Below are positions 1 through 8,603 of a stretch of 64,000 nt of DNA, piece after piece. Numbering within the stretch: the stretch's first letter is position 1; the number at the start of each line of letters is the position of its first letter. Under the pieces are notes generated by a model. The model ran no database searches, was not told the DNA's origin, and was given only the letters and a program-made list of their open reading frames with translations. A program made the translations under genes and the position numbers. Source of the stretch: Pseudomonadota bacterium (lineage in GTDB: Bacteria > Pseudomonadota > Alphaproteobacteria > Rhizobiales > Pleomorphomonadaceae); assembly GCA_023436885.1 (NCBI GenBank), contig JAEZHI010000016.1, positions 1-64,000 on the forward strand, in the 5' to 3' direction.

Positions 1-849
1 CAGTGGTCCGGCCCTTACGATGGCGAGCGGGCGCACGGTTTGGCGGCCCGACGACGACGATGGGATACCCGCTTCAAGCTGGCGCGCCAGCCGGACCTTG
101 CGGCCGACGTCAAGCAACGCCTTGCGATGGGACTGTCGCCCGAGCAGATCGCTGGCCGGCTGGCGCATGAACAAGGTCGCACGATCATCAGCCACGAGTC
201 CATCTATCGTTTCATCTACCACCGGGCTCGTCAGCCTGATCCTTCCTGGTATCGTCTCCTGCCTCGTCACAAACACCGGCGCGGCCATTTCGCAGGATCG
301 GGTGGCAGCCTTAGCAGGCTGATCAAACAACGGATTTCCATTGCCGAGCGTCCGGCCGAGGTGGCCACGCGGCAGGCCCCCGGCCATTGGGAGGCCGACC
401 TCATGCTGTTCGGCAAAGCCAATCGAGCCCTGCTCGTCCTCCATGAGCGTCGCTCCCGCTACACCGTCGTCGAGAGGATCGCCGACAAGACCGCAGATGG
501 CGTCGCGGGCAAGCTCGTCACCTTCTTCGCAGCCTTGCCCGAACCGCTGCGCACCTCCGTCACCTTCGACAATGGCGGGGAGTTTGCCCGCCATCACCGC
601 CTCGCAGAGGAACTCGCCTTGCCCACCTACTTCTGTGACCCACACAGGCCCTGGCAGAAGGGCGGCATCGAAAACGCCATCGGCCGCATGCGCCGATACC
701 TGCCCAGCACCACAGATCTCCAAGCCATTCCAACAGACGGAGTCGAGATCGTCATGCGCCAATACAACGACAGCCCCAGAAAGATCCTTGGCTACAAGAC
801 GCCCGCCGAGGTATTCAAAGACTTCCTCACTGTTGCGCTTCAAGCGTGA
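1..849 (+). CDS. IS30-family transposase, 5'-truncated by the window edge
   Basis: The frame is open from base 1, so the start lies outside the window and 282 residues are visible. A remnant of the N-terminal DNA-binding region (SPEQIAGRLAHE) is followed by the catalytic core. GHWEAD supplies the first Asp (visible residue 133), TFDNGGEF the second (190) and the Glu of KGGIENAIGR the third (224). The 33-residue spacing between the last two matches the IS30 DD(33)E pattern. The tail QYNDSPRKILGYKTPAEVF is also typical of the family. The enzyme would move its own element by DNA cleavage and strand transfer. Whether the element is intact cannot be judged from here. Confidence 0.93.
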   Translation, partial: QWSGPYDGERAHGLAARRRRWDTRFKLARQPDLAADVKQRLAMGLSPEQIAGRLAHEQGRTIISHESIYRFIYHRARQPDPSWYRLLPRHKHRRGHFAGSGGSLSRLIKQRISIAERPAEVATRQAPGHWEADLMLFGKANRALLVLHERRSRYTVVERIADKTADGVAGKLVTFFAALPEPLRTSVTFDNGGEFARHHRLAEELALPTYFCDPHRPWQKGGIENAIGRMRRYLPSTTDLQAIPTDGVEIVMRQYNDSPRKILGYKTPAEVFKDFLTVALQA

Positions 850-854
850 ATCCA

Positions 855-1020
855 TCCAGGACCTCGGGACGAGAAGGTGACGAGGGCTCTATCGGGCTCC
901 CTGCGACAGGATGAAATCAGCCCAATCCATCGACCAAAGGCTGGACACTCGGCGATGTGTGCATACCGTAGCGCGCAGGCGAGGGACCTCAGGACGAGAC
1001 GGTGGTGAGGGTTGCATAAG
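855..1020. repeat. Two half-copies of the long inverted-repeat family beside the IS30 gene
   Basis: Near 857-897 and 983-1020 two segments of about 40 bases (GGACCTCGGGACGAGAAGG and GGACCTCAGGACGAGACGG, each followed by similar bases) resemble each other. Both also match the right-hand flank of the repeat unit at 30874-30911. No gene is visible between 850 and 1037. The IS end may have landed in such an element, but the terminal repeat of the IS is not resolved. Confidence 0.5.
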
Positions 1021-1037
1021 CTACCCCACGCTCGCCG

Positions 1038-1973
1038 CTAGATCGCGGTAGCGGCATAGCCCGCTTCGAGATCGCGCGTCAGGATCGGCAGCTCGTGGCC
1101 GAGGAAATCCAGGAAGGCGCGGACTGCCGGGACCAGACCGCGCCGCGACGGGAAGATGGCGTGCAACTGATGGGGGGTGATGCGGTGGTCGGCCAGCAGC
1201 CGCACCAGCCGGCCCTCGCGCACCGACCGGCCGCAGAGATTGCGCGGCAGGACCGCGATGCCGAGGCCGGCCAACGCTGCCTGACCCAACATGTAGACGT
1301 CGTCGGTGGCGAGCCCCGGCGCATATTCGACGGCGAGGCTGTCGCCATCGGGCGCGATGAGATGCCAGAAATTACGCTCACCGCGTATGCCGGCCGGACC
1401 GAGGCCGCGCTGGTGCTGCAACTGCTCCGCGGTATCGAACGGGCCGTTGGCGGTGATGAAGGCGGGGCTTGCCACCAGCCACTGCTCGCTGAGGCCGAGG
1501 CGGCGGATGGTGAGCTGGGAATCGTCGACGGTGGAGCGCATGCGCAGGGCGATGTCGTAGCCCTCGGCGATCACGTCGACCCGGCGATTGCTAATGTCGA
1601 GTTCGAGCCGCACCGCTGGATGCGCCGCCATGAATTTCGGCAGCACCGGCGCCAGGAACATGTGGGCGACGCCGACCGGACAGCTGACGCGCAGGCGACC
1701 GGCCGGCGCTTCGCCCGAGCGCTCGGCCACCTCAAAAGCCTGCCGGGCGGCGCCGATCATCGTCTCGCAGTGGACGAGGAAGTCGCGCCCGGTGTCGGTG
1801 AGGTGGACGGCGCGCGTCGAGCGCTGCAACAGGCGGACGCCGAGCCGCGCTTCCAGATCGGCCACCCGCCGGCTGACGCGCGATTTCGGAATGCCAAGCG
1901 CCTGGGCCGCAGCGGAAAAGCTGGTGTGCCGAGCCACTGAGGCAAACATCAGGAGGTCGTTGAGGTCGTCCAT
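1038..1973 (-). CDS. LysR-family transcriptional regulator
   Basis: This 311-residue protein has the normal LysR length and layout. The N-terminal winged helix-turn-helix (DLLMFASVARHTSFSAAAQALGIPKSRVSRRVADLEARLG) covers about residues 5-50. A substrate-binding-like effector domain starts near residue 90 (GRLRVSCPVGVAH) and runs to the end. The gene is divergent from the azoreductase gene, and a GATTGT/ACAATC dyad lies in the shared 112-base spacer. It probably controls that gene in response to an electrophile or quinone-like ligand, which is inferred from gene order only. Confidence 0.92.
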   Translation of the reverse strand: MDDLNDLLMFASVARHTSFSAAAQALGIPKSRVSRRVADLEARLGVRLLQRSTRAVHLTDTGRDFLVHCETMIGAARQAFEVAERSGEAPAGRLRVSCPVGVAHMFLAPVLPKFMAAHPAVRLELDISNRRVDVIAEGYDIALRMRSTVDDSQLTIRRLGLSEQWLVASPAFITANGPFDTAEQLQHQRGLGPAGIRGERNFWHLIAPDGDSLAVEYAPGLATDDVYMLGQAALAGLGIAVLPRNLCGRSVREGRLVRLLADHRITPHQLHAIFPSRRGLVPAVRAFLDFLGHELPILTRDLEAGYAATAI

Positions 1974-1982
1974 AAAGGGCTC

Positions 1983-2006
1983 GATTGTCCTATTGATGGA
2001 ACAATC
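1983..2006. promoter_or_regulatory. Dyad in the lysR-azoR intergenic region
   Basis: GATTGT (1983-1988) and ACAATC (2001-2006) form an inverted repeat separated by 12 bases. It contains a T-N11-A type core as expected for a LysR box and lies 10 bases upstream of the lysR start. It is a candidate operator. Confidence 0.45.
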
Positions 2007-2085
2007 TGTATCATAGGCGCGGCTAGTGGAACAACGGGGCGGTGGCGTAACGTCCGGCCATCAACCACCCCAGGAGTTCCAAGCC

Positions 2086-2724
2086 GTGCAAATCCTCCAT
2101 CTCGATTCCAGCATCCAAGGCCCCGCCTCCGCCTCGCGGACCCTTTCCAAGGCGCTCGTCAACCACCTGCTGAAGGCCGAGCCCGACGCGACCGTCGTCT
2201 ATCACGACCTCGTCGAGGAGGCGGTGCCGCATCTCAACGGACCGATCGGCGCCGGCTTCCGGCCGCTGGCCTTCGGCGAGTTCGACGAGGCGACCCGTCG
2301 CGAGCATGCCCGCTCCGAGGCGCTGGTGGGTGAGCTCCTGGCGAGCGACGTGCTGGTGATCGGCGCGCCGATGTACAACTTTTCCGTGGCAAGCCAGCTC
2401 AAGGCGTGGGTCGACCGGGTGATGCAGCCGGGCAAGACCTTCCGCTATACCGAGACCGGGCCGATCGGCCTTGCCGGCGGCCGCAAGGTGGTGGTCGTCT
2501 CGACGCGCGGCGGCTCCTATCTGAGTGGCCCGCTGGCACCGCTCGATTTCCAGGAGGGCTACCTCAGGGCGGCCTTCGGCTTCATGGGCATCAAGGACGT
2601 CAGCTTCCTGCGCGCCGAGAACATGTCGCGCGGTGAACAGGCGCAGAAGACGGCGATGGAGCTTGCCCATGCCGCCCTCGACGCGACGGCGCTCAAAGTG
2701 CTGGCCGGGCCATGGGCCGCCTGA
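2086..2724 (+). CDS. azoR: FMN-dependent NADH-azoreductase / NAD(P)H:quinone reductase
   Basis: A 212-residue flavodoxin-fold protein of the AzoR family, which reduces azo dyes and quinones with NADH via FMN. Visible family marks are the start QILHLDSSIQG with the FMN phosphate loop (SSIQGPASASRTLS), the block GAPMYNFSVASQLKAWVDRV near residues 92-111, and STRGGSY followed by the FMGIKDVSFLRAE segment. I chose the GTG at 2086 because AGGAG lies about 10 bases upstream and the protein then starts exactly as the family does; the frame is open further upstream. Regulation by the divergent LysR gene is likely. Confidence 0.93.
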   Translation: MQILHLDSSIQGPASASRTLSKALVNHLLKAEPDATVVYHDLVEEAVPHLNGPIGAGFRPLAFGEFDEATRREHARSEALVGELLASDVLVIGAPMYNFSVASQLKAWVDRVMQPGKTFRYTETGPIGLAGGRKVVVVSTRGGSYLSGPLAPLDFQEGYLRAAFGFMGIKDVSFLRAENMSRGEQAQKTAMELAHAALDATALKVLAGPWAA

Positions 2725-2745
2725 GGTCGGCTCGCGAGCCGCCGT

Positions 2746-2802
2746 TTACTTGGCGTCAGGCGTGTCGTCGACCAGGCGGCTCGGCAGCAGCTCGCCGGTG
2801 CG
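2746..2802 (-). pseudogene. 3' remnant of a second Na/Pi cotransporter gene
   Basis: These 57 bases encode the last 18 residues plus stop (RTGELLPSRLVDDTPDAK) of the cotransporter found intact at 5532-7202. Four bases differ from that gene and all four changes are synonymous. The match ends abruptly at 2802, where a LysR-like tail begins on the other strand. It is therefore the stub of a former paralogue or of a recombined segment. Confidence 0.8.
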
Positions 2803-2968
2803 CGACGGGCTGCTCCGCGAGGTGGCGATCGACCACCAGCCGAGCCCGAATTCATCTTCATGGCCCACCCGCAGGGCGGACACCGCCGGCCAAGCTGCGC
2901 GCCGTCGAGGACCACCTGAAGGCGACCTTCTACAGCCCGCCCCTACTGGGATCCGGGAGCTGCCTGAT
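2800..2968 (+). pseudogene. Frameshifted C-terminal remnant of a LysR-type regulator
   Basis: Read with frame changes, this stretch gives RDGLLREVAIDHQPSPN, then FIFMAHPQGG, then PAKLRAVEDHLKATFYSPP. This is the usual end of LysR effector domains: a 'G.L..VL..HQP' strand, a '..YP' strand and a '.PA.VRAF.D.L' helix. At least two frameshifts break it and there is no N-terminal part. It starts exactly where the cotransporter stub stops, so the two broken ends are fused. The family call rests on motif shape only. Confidence 0.5.
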
Positions 2969-3006
2969 CGGCAGTCCTCGGCGCTTTCGTCACTTGGCGG
3001 TGCCGC

Positions 3007-3852
3007 TCAGGCGGCGAGGAACACCTTCGCTTCGCGCAGGAAGGCATCGTGATACTGGAAGATTCCGCCGTGGCCGGCGTCCGGGTACAGAACAAGTCTG
3101 GCTCCTCGAATACGTTGCGCCATGGCGGTCGAGTTCTCGCTCGGCACCATGATGTCGCGGTCGCCGTTGACGACCAGAACGGGGTGCCGGATTGTTTCGA
3201 GCGGTTGTGAAGGCTGCTGACCCCAGGCCTTGATAGCTTTCAGCTGACGCAGCATGGGGCCAAGGCCCACGGCCTTGTCGCGGTTGTCCTTGCGTTCCTT
3301 CAAGCGCGCTACGAAGGCGTTGGCGGCGCGGCGCCCATTGGCCGTCGATGTAAAGAACAGAAAGATCTTGGGGTCACGGAAGGTGGCGAGCCCTTTGAGG
3401 ATCAACGGCCACGAGATGGCGCCGACCTTGGAAATGCCGGGGCCACCCGCGGGCCCCGTGCCGGCAAGTATGGCGCGCCGCACAAGGTCGGGGGCCTCGA
3501 GAAGGATTTGCTGGCTGACGAAGCCGCCCAGCGAGAAGCCGATCAGATCCACCGGACCGAGCCCAAGCGCGCGAATGACGGCGATCATGTCGCTCGACAT
3601 CTGTTTGATGGTGAGCGGCGCTTTTCCGTCCGACGCACCAATGCCGCGATAATCGAGCGCGTAGACGGGACGATCCGCCGCCAGTCCTTCGATCAGCCGG
3701 GGGTCGAAATTGTCGAGATTGGCTGCCCAGTGATTGAGGAGCACGACGGGAATCCCGACATCCGGCCCGAGCCGACGATATGCGAAGCGTATGCCTGTCG
3801 CCTGGACATGACGGGTGGGCGCAGTCTTCCAGTCTGTCATGTGAGTGTCCAT
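3007..3852 (-). CDS. Alpha/beta hydrolase
   Basis: A 281-residue alpha/beta-hydrolase fold protein. The nucleophile elbow is GFSLGG (Ser near residue 107), the acid is in NGDRDIMVP, and the catalytic His is in DAGHGG near the C-terminus. The substrate is unknown. Sequence and layout resemble the hydrolase at 48209-49045 (shared pattern TAPT..V.A.GIRFAYRR.G), so the two are paralogues. An earlier in-frame start at 3915 would add 21 residues of low-complexity sequence without family resemblance; MDTH at 3852 or MTDW at 3840 is more likely. It is transcribed in the same direction as the SDR gene at 3982. Confidence 0.88.
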   Translation of the reverse strand: MDTHMTDWKTAPTRHVQATGIRFAYRRLGPDVGIPVVLLNHWAANLDNFDPRLIEGLAADRPVYALDYRGIGASDGKAPLTIKQMSSDMIAVIRALGLGPVDLIGFSLGGFVSQQILLEAPDLVRRAILAGTGPAGGPGISKVGAISWPLILKGLATFRDPKIFLFFTSTANGRRAANAFVARLKERKDNRDKAVGLGPMLRQLKAIKAWGQQPSQPLETIRHPVLVVNGDRDIMVPSENSTAMAQRIRGARLVLYPDAGHGGIFQYHDAFLREAKVFLAA

Positions 3853-3981
3853 CGCATTATGTGCCCTTTGGGGCTGTTCTGAATGGGCGGCCCTTGCCGA
3901 TGAAGCGTCGCCCATTTTTACGTCCGCAGGCAGCCACCGTCTTGGGGCTGGAGCTCGCCAGGAGTTGGATGGGCGATCCGT

Positions 3982-4770
3982 TCAGCTTGCCGTCCGGTAA
4001 CGCGCCGCCGCGTGCTCCTGGCTCATGTTCGGGAGCATGGCCTGACGAGCGGCCTGATAGGCGTTCCACTGTTCCGCGTCGGGCAGCGGCGGAATGGTGA
4101 CCGGTTCGCGACGGTCAAAGCCAACCAGCGCCGCATCGACGAGCTCGCCGACTTCCATGACGCCGGGCATGGTGTTGACGTCGACGCCGGCATGTTCCCA
4201 GATCTCCGTGCGCGTCGCGGCGGGAAGCACGGCCTGAACGTAGACGCCCTTGGGGCCGAGTTCGAGACTGAGCCCCTGAGACAGGAACAGGGCGAATGCC
4301 TTGGTGGCACCGTAGACGGCGCTGCCGAACTCGGGCGCGAACCCGACCACGGAGGCGATGTTGACGATGGCCCCTTCGCCAGCCTCGACGAAGCGGGGCG
4401 CAACGGCGCTGGTGAGCCGCAGCAGAGCCGTGGTGTTGAGATGCAGGAGCCGTGTGACCTCGTCCGTGGATTGTTCGACGAAGCTGCCGCCAAGGGCTGT
4501 GCCTGCGTTGTTGACCAGGATGCCGATGCGCGCATCGTCACGCAGCCGCGCCTCTACAACGGCGAGCTCGGTGGGCTTGGTCAGATCGGCCTGGACGATG
4601 TCGATCGCGACACCTGTTTCCGGTGTCAGGCGCGCAGCAAGAGCCTCCATGCGCTTCCGGTCTCGCGCGACGAGGACAAGATCGTGGCCGCGACGCGCGA
4701 AGCGATCGGCATAGGTCGCGCCGATGCCGGTGGACGCTCCGGTGATCAGGACTGAGGGTTTGGTCGCCAT
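3982..4770 (-). CDS. Short-chain dehydrogenase/reductase (SDR)
   Basis: A 262-residue classical SDR: TGASTGIG cofactor loop near residue 11, NNAG near 88, a serine strand (NIASVVG) and a YGATK catalytic pair. The Arg-rich segment after the second strand (ARDRKR) suggests NADPH preference. The substrate is unknown. The ATG at 4770 is preceded by AGAGAG and begins just before the conserved Rossmann strand; the longer start at 4818 would run through the operator palindrome. The TetR gene at 4879 is divergent and probably represses it. Confidence 0.92.
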   Translation of the reverse strand: MATKPSVLITGASTGIGATYADRFARRGHDLVLVARDRKRMEALAARLTPETGVAIDIVQADLTKPTELAVVEARLRDDARIGILVNNAGTALGGSFVEQSTDEVTRLLHLNTTALLRLTSAVAPRFVEAGEGAIVNIASVVGFAPEFGSAVYGATKAFALFLSQGLSLELGPKGVYVQAVLPAATRTEIWEHAGVDVNTMPGVMEVGELVDAALVGFDRREPVTIPPLPDAEQWNAYQAARQAMLPNMSQEHAAARYRTAS

Positions 4771-4802
4771 GGCATTGCTCTCTGCTCTGTTAAAACCTAT
4801 AT

Positions 4803-4844
4803 TCATGATGGTCATCATGATTGGCTAAATATGATGATCATCAT
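4803..4844. promoter_or_regulatory. Double palindromic operator between SDR and TetR genes
   Basis: TCATGATGGTCATCATGA (4803-4820) and the perfect ATGATGATCATCAT (4831-4844) lie in the divergent spacer. Two tandem palindromes sharing the half-site ATGATG are what a dimeric TetR repressor would bind to control both promoters. Upstream in-frame ATG codons of the TetR frame fall inside the second palindrome, which argues for the later TetR start. Confidence 0.75.
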
Positions 4845-4878
4845 GATTATGTCAATGGCGCCGGTGGGGAATTTTGAA

Positions 4879-5442
4879 ATGAAGGTCAGTCGCGATCAAA
4901 TGGCGGAAAACCGCAGCCGGATCCTTGATGTTGCAAGCAAGTTGTTCCGCGAAAAGGGGTTCGATGCGGTCAGCGTCTCAGAAGTGATGAAGGCTGCCGG
5001 TCTCACCCATGGCGGGTTTTACGGTCATTTCGCCTCGAAGGACGATCTCGTCGCCGAGACGATCAGATATGTACTTTCCCACGATGGAAGCGAAAGCGTT
5101 GATCTTCGCACTTATCTCGATGAATACCTCGCGCCGAAGCACAGGGATAACGCTGCCGATGGCTGCCCCACCGCAGGGCTTGCTTCGGATATCCGCCACC
5201 AGACGCCGGCTGCCCGTGCGGCCATGACTGCCGGTCTCCGCTCGCAGGTCGATCGTCTGGAGGCTGCTCTTCCGGATATTGATGAAGCTGATCGGCGTCG
5301 CGCGGCGATTGGAACCTGGGCTGCCATGGTGGGGGCGATGATCATTGCGCGCGCGATCGACGACACGACGCTTTCCGATGAGGTGCTCGGAGAGACGCGC
5401 GCCTGGATCGAGGCTGCCCTTGGCGCGGCGACCAAACATTAG
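4879..5442 (+). CDS. TetR/AcrR-family transcriptional regulator
   Basis: A 187-residue TetR-type repressor. The N-terminal helix-turn-helix (ILDVASKLFREKGFDAVSVSEVMKAAGLTHGGFYGHFASKDDLV) spans about residues 14-57; the rest is an alpha-helical ligand domain. The THGGFYGHF recognition helix is found in the TetR branch that often sits beside SDR or alkene-reductase genes. The start at 4879 follows GGTGGGGA and leaves the operator palindromes upstream. It likely represses itself and the divergent SDR. Confidence 0.92.
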   Translation: MKVSRDQMAENRSRILDVASKLFREKGFDAVSVSEVMKAAGLTHGGFYGHFASKDDLVAETIRYVLSHDGSESVDLRTYLDEYLAPKHRDNAADGCPTAGLASDIRHQTPAARAAMTAGLRSQVDRLEAALPDIDEADRRRAAIGTWAAMVGAMIIARAIDDTTLSDEVLGETRAWIEAALGAATKH

Positions 5443-5531
5443 GATGGACGCCGCCGACAGATCCGGCGGGCGATGTTGAGGCGCCATACGGCGCTCGCTT
5501 TGCCGACCGGACGAAGGGCCACCTGAGCTGA

Positions 5532-7202
5532 TTACTTGGCGTCGGGTGTATCATCGACCAGGCGGCTCGGCAGCAGCTCGCCGGTGCGTTCCAGAACCGG
5601 GTAGGCGGCGGCCGCGACGATGTAGCTGTTGATCAGCTTGAGGTCGCGGAGAAGGTCAAGATGCAGGGAACTCGCCTGCGCCACGTCGGGACGGCCGTCG
5701 CGCAGGCGATCGAAATGGGCGGTGGTGGCGCGGTCTTCCGCGTCGCGCAGGGCCACCTTCTCGTCGGCGAGCAGGCGGGCGGCGCGGATATCCTCGGTCA
5801 TGAACAGCGAGGCCGCCGTGGCGAGGTTGGCCGTGAGGCGGTCGATCAGCGATAGCAGCTCGTCCTGATCGCGGTCGTCGAAGCTGAGGCCGCGTTCCAG
5901 CCGCTTGGCGGCGTGCGGCAAAAGGTGGAGATCGATGACGTCGCCGGCCTGCTCGAGGTTCATGCTGAACTGCAGGATTTCCTTGAGGCGCCGCTGGTCG
6001 CCGTCCGACATGTCCTCGGGGCGGAGCTGCGTCAGGTAGGCCTTGATGGCGGTGTTGAGGCTGTCGAGGATGTCGTCCCGCTCGTGGGTCTCGGCCATCA
6101 GCCGGCGGTCGCCGCTCGCCAGTGCCTTGCGGGCGCCGCCGAGCATGGCGGTCAGCACGTCGGCGAGCCGCAGCGCCTCGCGCGCCGCCGCGCCCAGCGC
6201 GACGATGGGCACCTCATGGGCGGCCATGTCGAGATAGCGCGGCAGCGACGGATCGGAGGGATCGGTGCGGTCGGGCAGCCAGCGCTTCAGAAGCTCGGCG
6301 TAGGGCGCGAGCAGTGGCAGGAACAGAGCCGCCGTCACCAGATTGAACAGCGTGTGGAAATTGGCGACGGCGCGGGTGGCGTCCGGTTCGAAGGCGGCCA
6401 TCAGGTCGGCGATCGGCTGCAGCAGCGCCAGCGCCGCCAGGGCGCCGACGAGGCGGGTGACGAGATTGCCGATGGAAAGGCGGCGATGGGCCGGGTCGTC
6501 GCCGCCCGGACCTTCGAGAACCGGTGTGATCGCCGAGCCGACATTGGCGCCGAGCACCAGGGCGAAGGCGGCGATGGGCGGCACCACGCCATTGGCCGAC
6601 AGCGACATGGTGAGCAGGATGATGGCGACAGAGGAATGGGTCGCCCAGGCGGCGAGGGCGCCGATCAGCAGGTTGGCGAAGGGAATGGTGGCGATACTGC
6701 CGAGCAGCAGGCGGAAGCTCGGCGCATCCTTGAAGCCCTCGAGCAGGCCGAGCAACTGGTGCAGCGCCAGGAGCATCAGGCCGAGGCCGATGAACACCCG
6801 TCCGAAATCATGGGTGCGGCTCGACGTATTGCGGCGGAACATCACCACGCCGATGAGAACGAGGCCGGGCGCGACGGCGCTGACGTCGAAGGACAACACC
6901 TGGACGATCAGCGTGGTGCCGACGTTGGCGCCCAGCATGACCGCCAGCGCCGGGATCAGCTGGACCAGGCCATCGGCGACGAAGCCGGACATCATCAGGC
7001 CGGTGGCCGTGCTGCTCTGCAGGATGGCGGTGACGCCGAGACCGGCGAGAAAGGCGCGGCTGCGGTTCTGCAGGGCCCTGCCGAGCACGGCGCGCAGGCT
7101 GGCGCCAAAGGCCCGCTGCACCCCGGTCTGCACCATGTGGGTGCCCCAGAGCAGCATGGCGATATAGCCGGCAAGATCCACAAGCGAGATCGCAAACGCC
7201 AT
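5532..7202 (-). CDS. Na/Pi cotransporter family protein with PhoU-like C-terminal domain
   Basis: A 556-residue inner-membrane protein. The N-terminal 310 residues carry two inverted Na/Pi-cotransporter repeats with the signature serines in ILQSSTATGLM (near 60) and THSSVAIIL (near 185), each followed by a LGANVG(T/S) loop. A soluble alpha-helical PhoU-like region (about 350-540; HERDDILDSLNTAI, NLEQAGDVID) follows. Such proteins take up phosphate with sodium or serve in phosphate homeostasis. No pho-box-like repeat is obvious upstream. The last 18 codons are duplicated at 2746-2802. Confidence 0.93.
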   Translation of the reverse strand: MAFAISLVDLAGYIAMLLWGTHMVQTGVQRAFGASLRAVLGRALQNRSRAFLAGLGVTAILQSSTATGLMMSGFVADGLVQLIPALAVMLGANVGTTLIVQVLSFDVSAVAPGLVLIGVVMFRRNTSSRTHDFGRVFIGLGLMLLALHQLLGLLEGFKDAPSFRLLLGSIATIPFANLLIGALAAWATHSSVAIILLTMSLSANGVVPPIAAFALVLGANVGSAITPVLEGPGGDDPAHRRLSIGNLVTRLVGALAALALLQPIADLMAAFEPDATRAVANFHTLFNLVTAALFLPLLAPYAELLKRWLPDRTDPSDPSLPRYLDMAAHEVPIVALGAAAREALRLADVLTAMLGGARKALASGDRRLMAETHERDDILDSLNTAIKAYLTQLRPEDMSDGDQRRLKEILQFSMNLEQAGDVIDLHLLPHAAKRLERGLSFDDRDQDELLSLIDRLTANLATAASLFMTEDIRAARLLADEKVALRDAEDRATTAHFDRLRDGRPDVAQASSLHLDLLRDLKLINSYIVAAAAYPVLERTGELLPSRLVDDTPDAK

Positions 7203-7378
7203 TGAGCGGAGCCCTTCCCATCCCTGTTGCAGCCCCGGTCAATTCTATCCCATAAGGATATATTACGCCGGCAAACTAATATGGATATCATAACTATATG
7301 ATATTATTCCTGAAAAATCCATAGTGCGTGTTCGGTCTGCCTATGTGCAGGGTAGGGCGGAGCTGTTCGACCCCGGCG

Positions 7379-7426
7379 AAAACCGCCTCGATCCCCCTGG
7401 GGCATCCGTCCCAAGGGGTGAGGCGG
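7379..7426 (-). terminator. Rho-independent terminator after the quinone-oxidoreductase gene
   Basis: On the minus strand CCGCCTC (7426-7420) pairs with GAGGCGG (7389-7383), with an inner CCCCTTGGG/CCCCAGGGG pairing, and four T follow (7382-7379). It lies 34 bases past the stop of the gene at 7460. The T tract is short. The rest of 7203-7378 is AT-rich spacer without a visible gene and probably carries the cotransporter promoter. Confidence 0.6.
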
Positions 7427-7459
7427 TGTGTTGTTCAGAGCCCGGCGTCTCACCGGTGA

Positions 7460-8458
7460 TCAGTCGCCGACCCGCATCACCACCCGGCCGAATGGGCGAT
7501 CCTCGATCAGATAGCGCATGGCCTCGGCTGCGTCTGCGAGCGGGAAGACCCTGGAGATGGTCGGCTGAAGTGCGCCGTCGGCAAGATAGCCGGTCAGCGT
7601 CTTGAGGCCGGCGGCGAGGACTTGCGGCTTGAAGGCCCGCATGGTGAAACCGCGCAGGGTGGCGGCCTTCCAGATGGCGTCGGTGACGTTGATCGCCGCT
7701 TCCTTGCCGCCGGCATAGCCAACGATGGCGTAGGTGCCGCCAAAGGCGAGGCTGCCGAGGGCGTCGTGCATCAGTGCGCCACCGATGCCGTCGATCACCA
7801 CGTCGACCCCCTTGCCGCCGGTGAGGCGCAGCACGCCGTCCTTCAGGTTTTCCTGGGAAAGATCGATGACGTGCTCATAGCCGGCGGCCCGTGCTAGCTC
7901 GGCCTTGGCCGTAGTGCTGGCGGTGGAAATGGCTAGCGACGCGCCGAGCTTGCGGGCGATCTGCACGCCTTCCATGCCCACCGCGCCGCCGACGCCGGGG
8001 GCGAGCACCGTCTGGCCGGGCTGGAAGGAGACGAATTCGGTGAGGATCAGATAGGCCGTGAGGTAGCCAGCCCCGGCCAGGAAGGCCGCGGCATGCTCAT
8101 CGTCGATGCCGTCCGGGATCGGCCAGAGCCCGGCGGCCGGCGCCGCCACGCGTTCGCGCCAGACGCCATCGGCGACGAGACCGAAGCCCGGACCGGTGAC
8201 GAACACCCGGTCGCCGGGCCTGAAGGCGGAGCTCCCCGGTTCGACGACGACGCCCGCCCCCATCTGCCCGCCGACCCGCGGCAGGTTGGCAGGCGTCGAA
8301 CTGTAGAGGTGACCGGAACGGAATGTGTTGTCGAGGGGGCTGACGCCGACGGCGCGCATGTCGATCAGCACCTCCCCGTCGGCAATCGAGGGCGGGGCAA
8401 TCTCCACCAGTCTGTTTTCCGAGTAGCCGCCAAAGGCTTGATATTGAATGGCCTTCAT
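7460..8458 (-). CDS. Quinone-oxidoreductase-like zinc-independent alcohol dehydrogenase (MDR superfamily)
   Basis: A 332-residue medium-chain dehydrogenase/reductase. The N-terminal GroES-like domain (MKAIQYQAFGG...GEVLIDMRAVGVSPLDNTFRSG) lacks the zinc-ligand Cys/His set of true alcohol dehydrogenases. The Rossmann part has VLAPGVGGAVG near residue 155. Such enzymes reduce quinones or activated enones with NADPH. The start at 8458 has a perfect AGGAGGTCC site eight bases upstream. The divergent HxlR gene at 8604 is its likely regulator, a pairing well known for quinone/aldehyde-responsive HxlR proteins. Confidence 0.92.
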   Translation of the reverse strand: MKAIQYQAFGGYSENRLVEIAPPSIADGEVLIDMRAVGVSPLDNTFRSGHLYSSTPANLPRVGGQMGAGVVVEPGSSAFRPGDRVFVTGPGFGLVADGVWRERVAAPAAGLWPIPDGIDDEHAAAFLAGAGYLTAYLILTEFVSFQPGQTVLAPGVGGAVGMEGVQIARKLGASLAISTASTTAKAELARAAGYEHVIDLSQENLKDGVLRLTGGKGVDVVIDGIGGALMHDALGSLAFGGTYAIVGYAGGKEAAINVTDAIWKAATLRGFTMRAFKPQVLAAGLKTLTGYLADGALQPTISRVFPLADAAEAMRYLIEDRPFGRVVMRVGD

Positions 8459-8514
8459 CGCTGGACCTCCTGTGAGGTTTGGTTTGCGGCGAATGTGCCG
8501 CTCTTCGCTCAATC

Positions 8515-8571
8515 TGGTTTCAAAATTAAACCGATGGACTTGCTAACCGAAGTGGTTTAATTATGCAACCA
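8515..8571. promoter_or_regulatory. Two dyads between the MDR and HxlR genes
   Basis: GGTTT-N7-AAACC (8516-8532) and TGGTT-N9-AACCA (8553-8571) share the half-site GGTTT and sit about 20 bases apart in the divergent spacer. HxlR proteins bind such dyads as dimers, so these are candidate operators for both promoters. Confidence 0.6.
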
Positions 8572-8603
8572 GAATTTCCAAGGTTGCGATTTGGGATAGA
8601 GCC

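Noticed and set aside
5913..7205. A 430-codon plus-strand frame
   Set aside because: It is the antisense of the Na/Pi cotransporter gene and has only a low-complexity Gln/Gly/His-rich translation.
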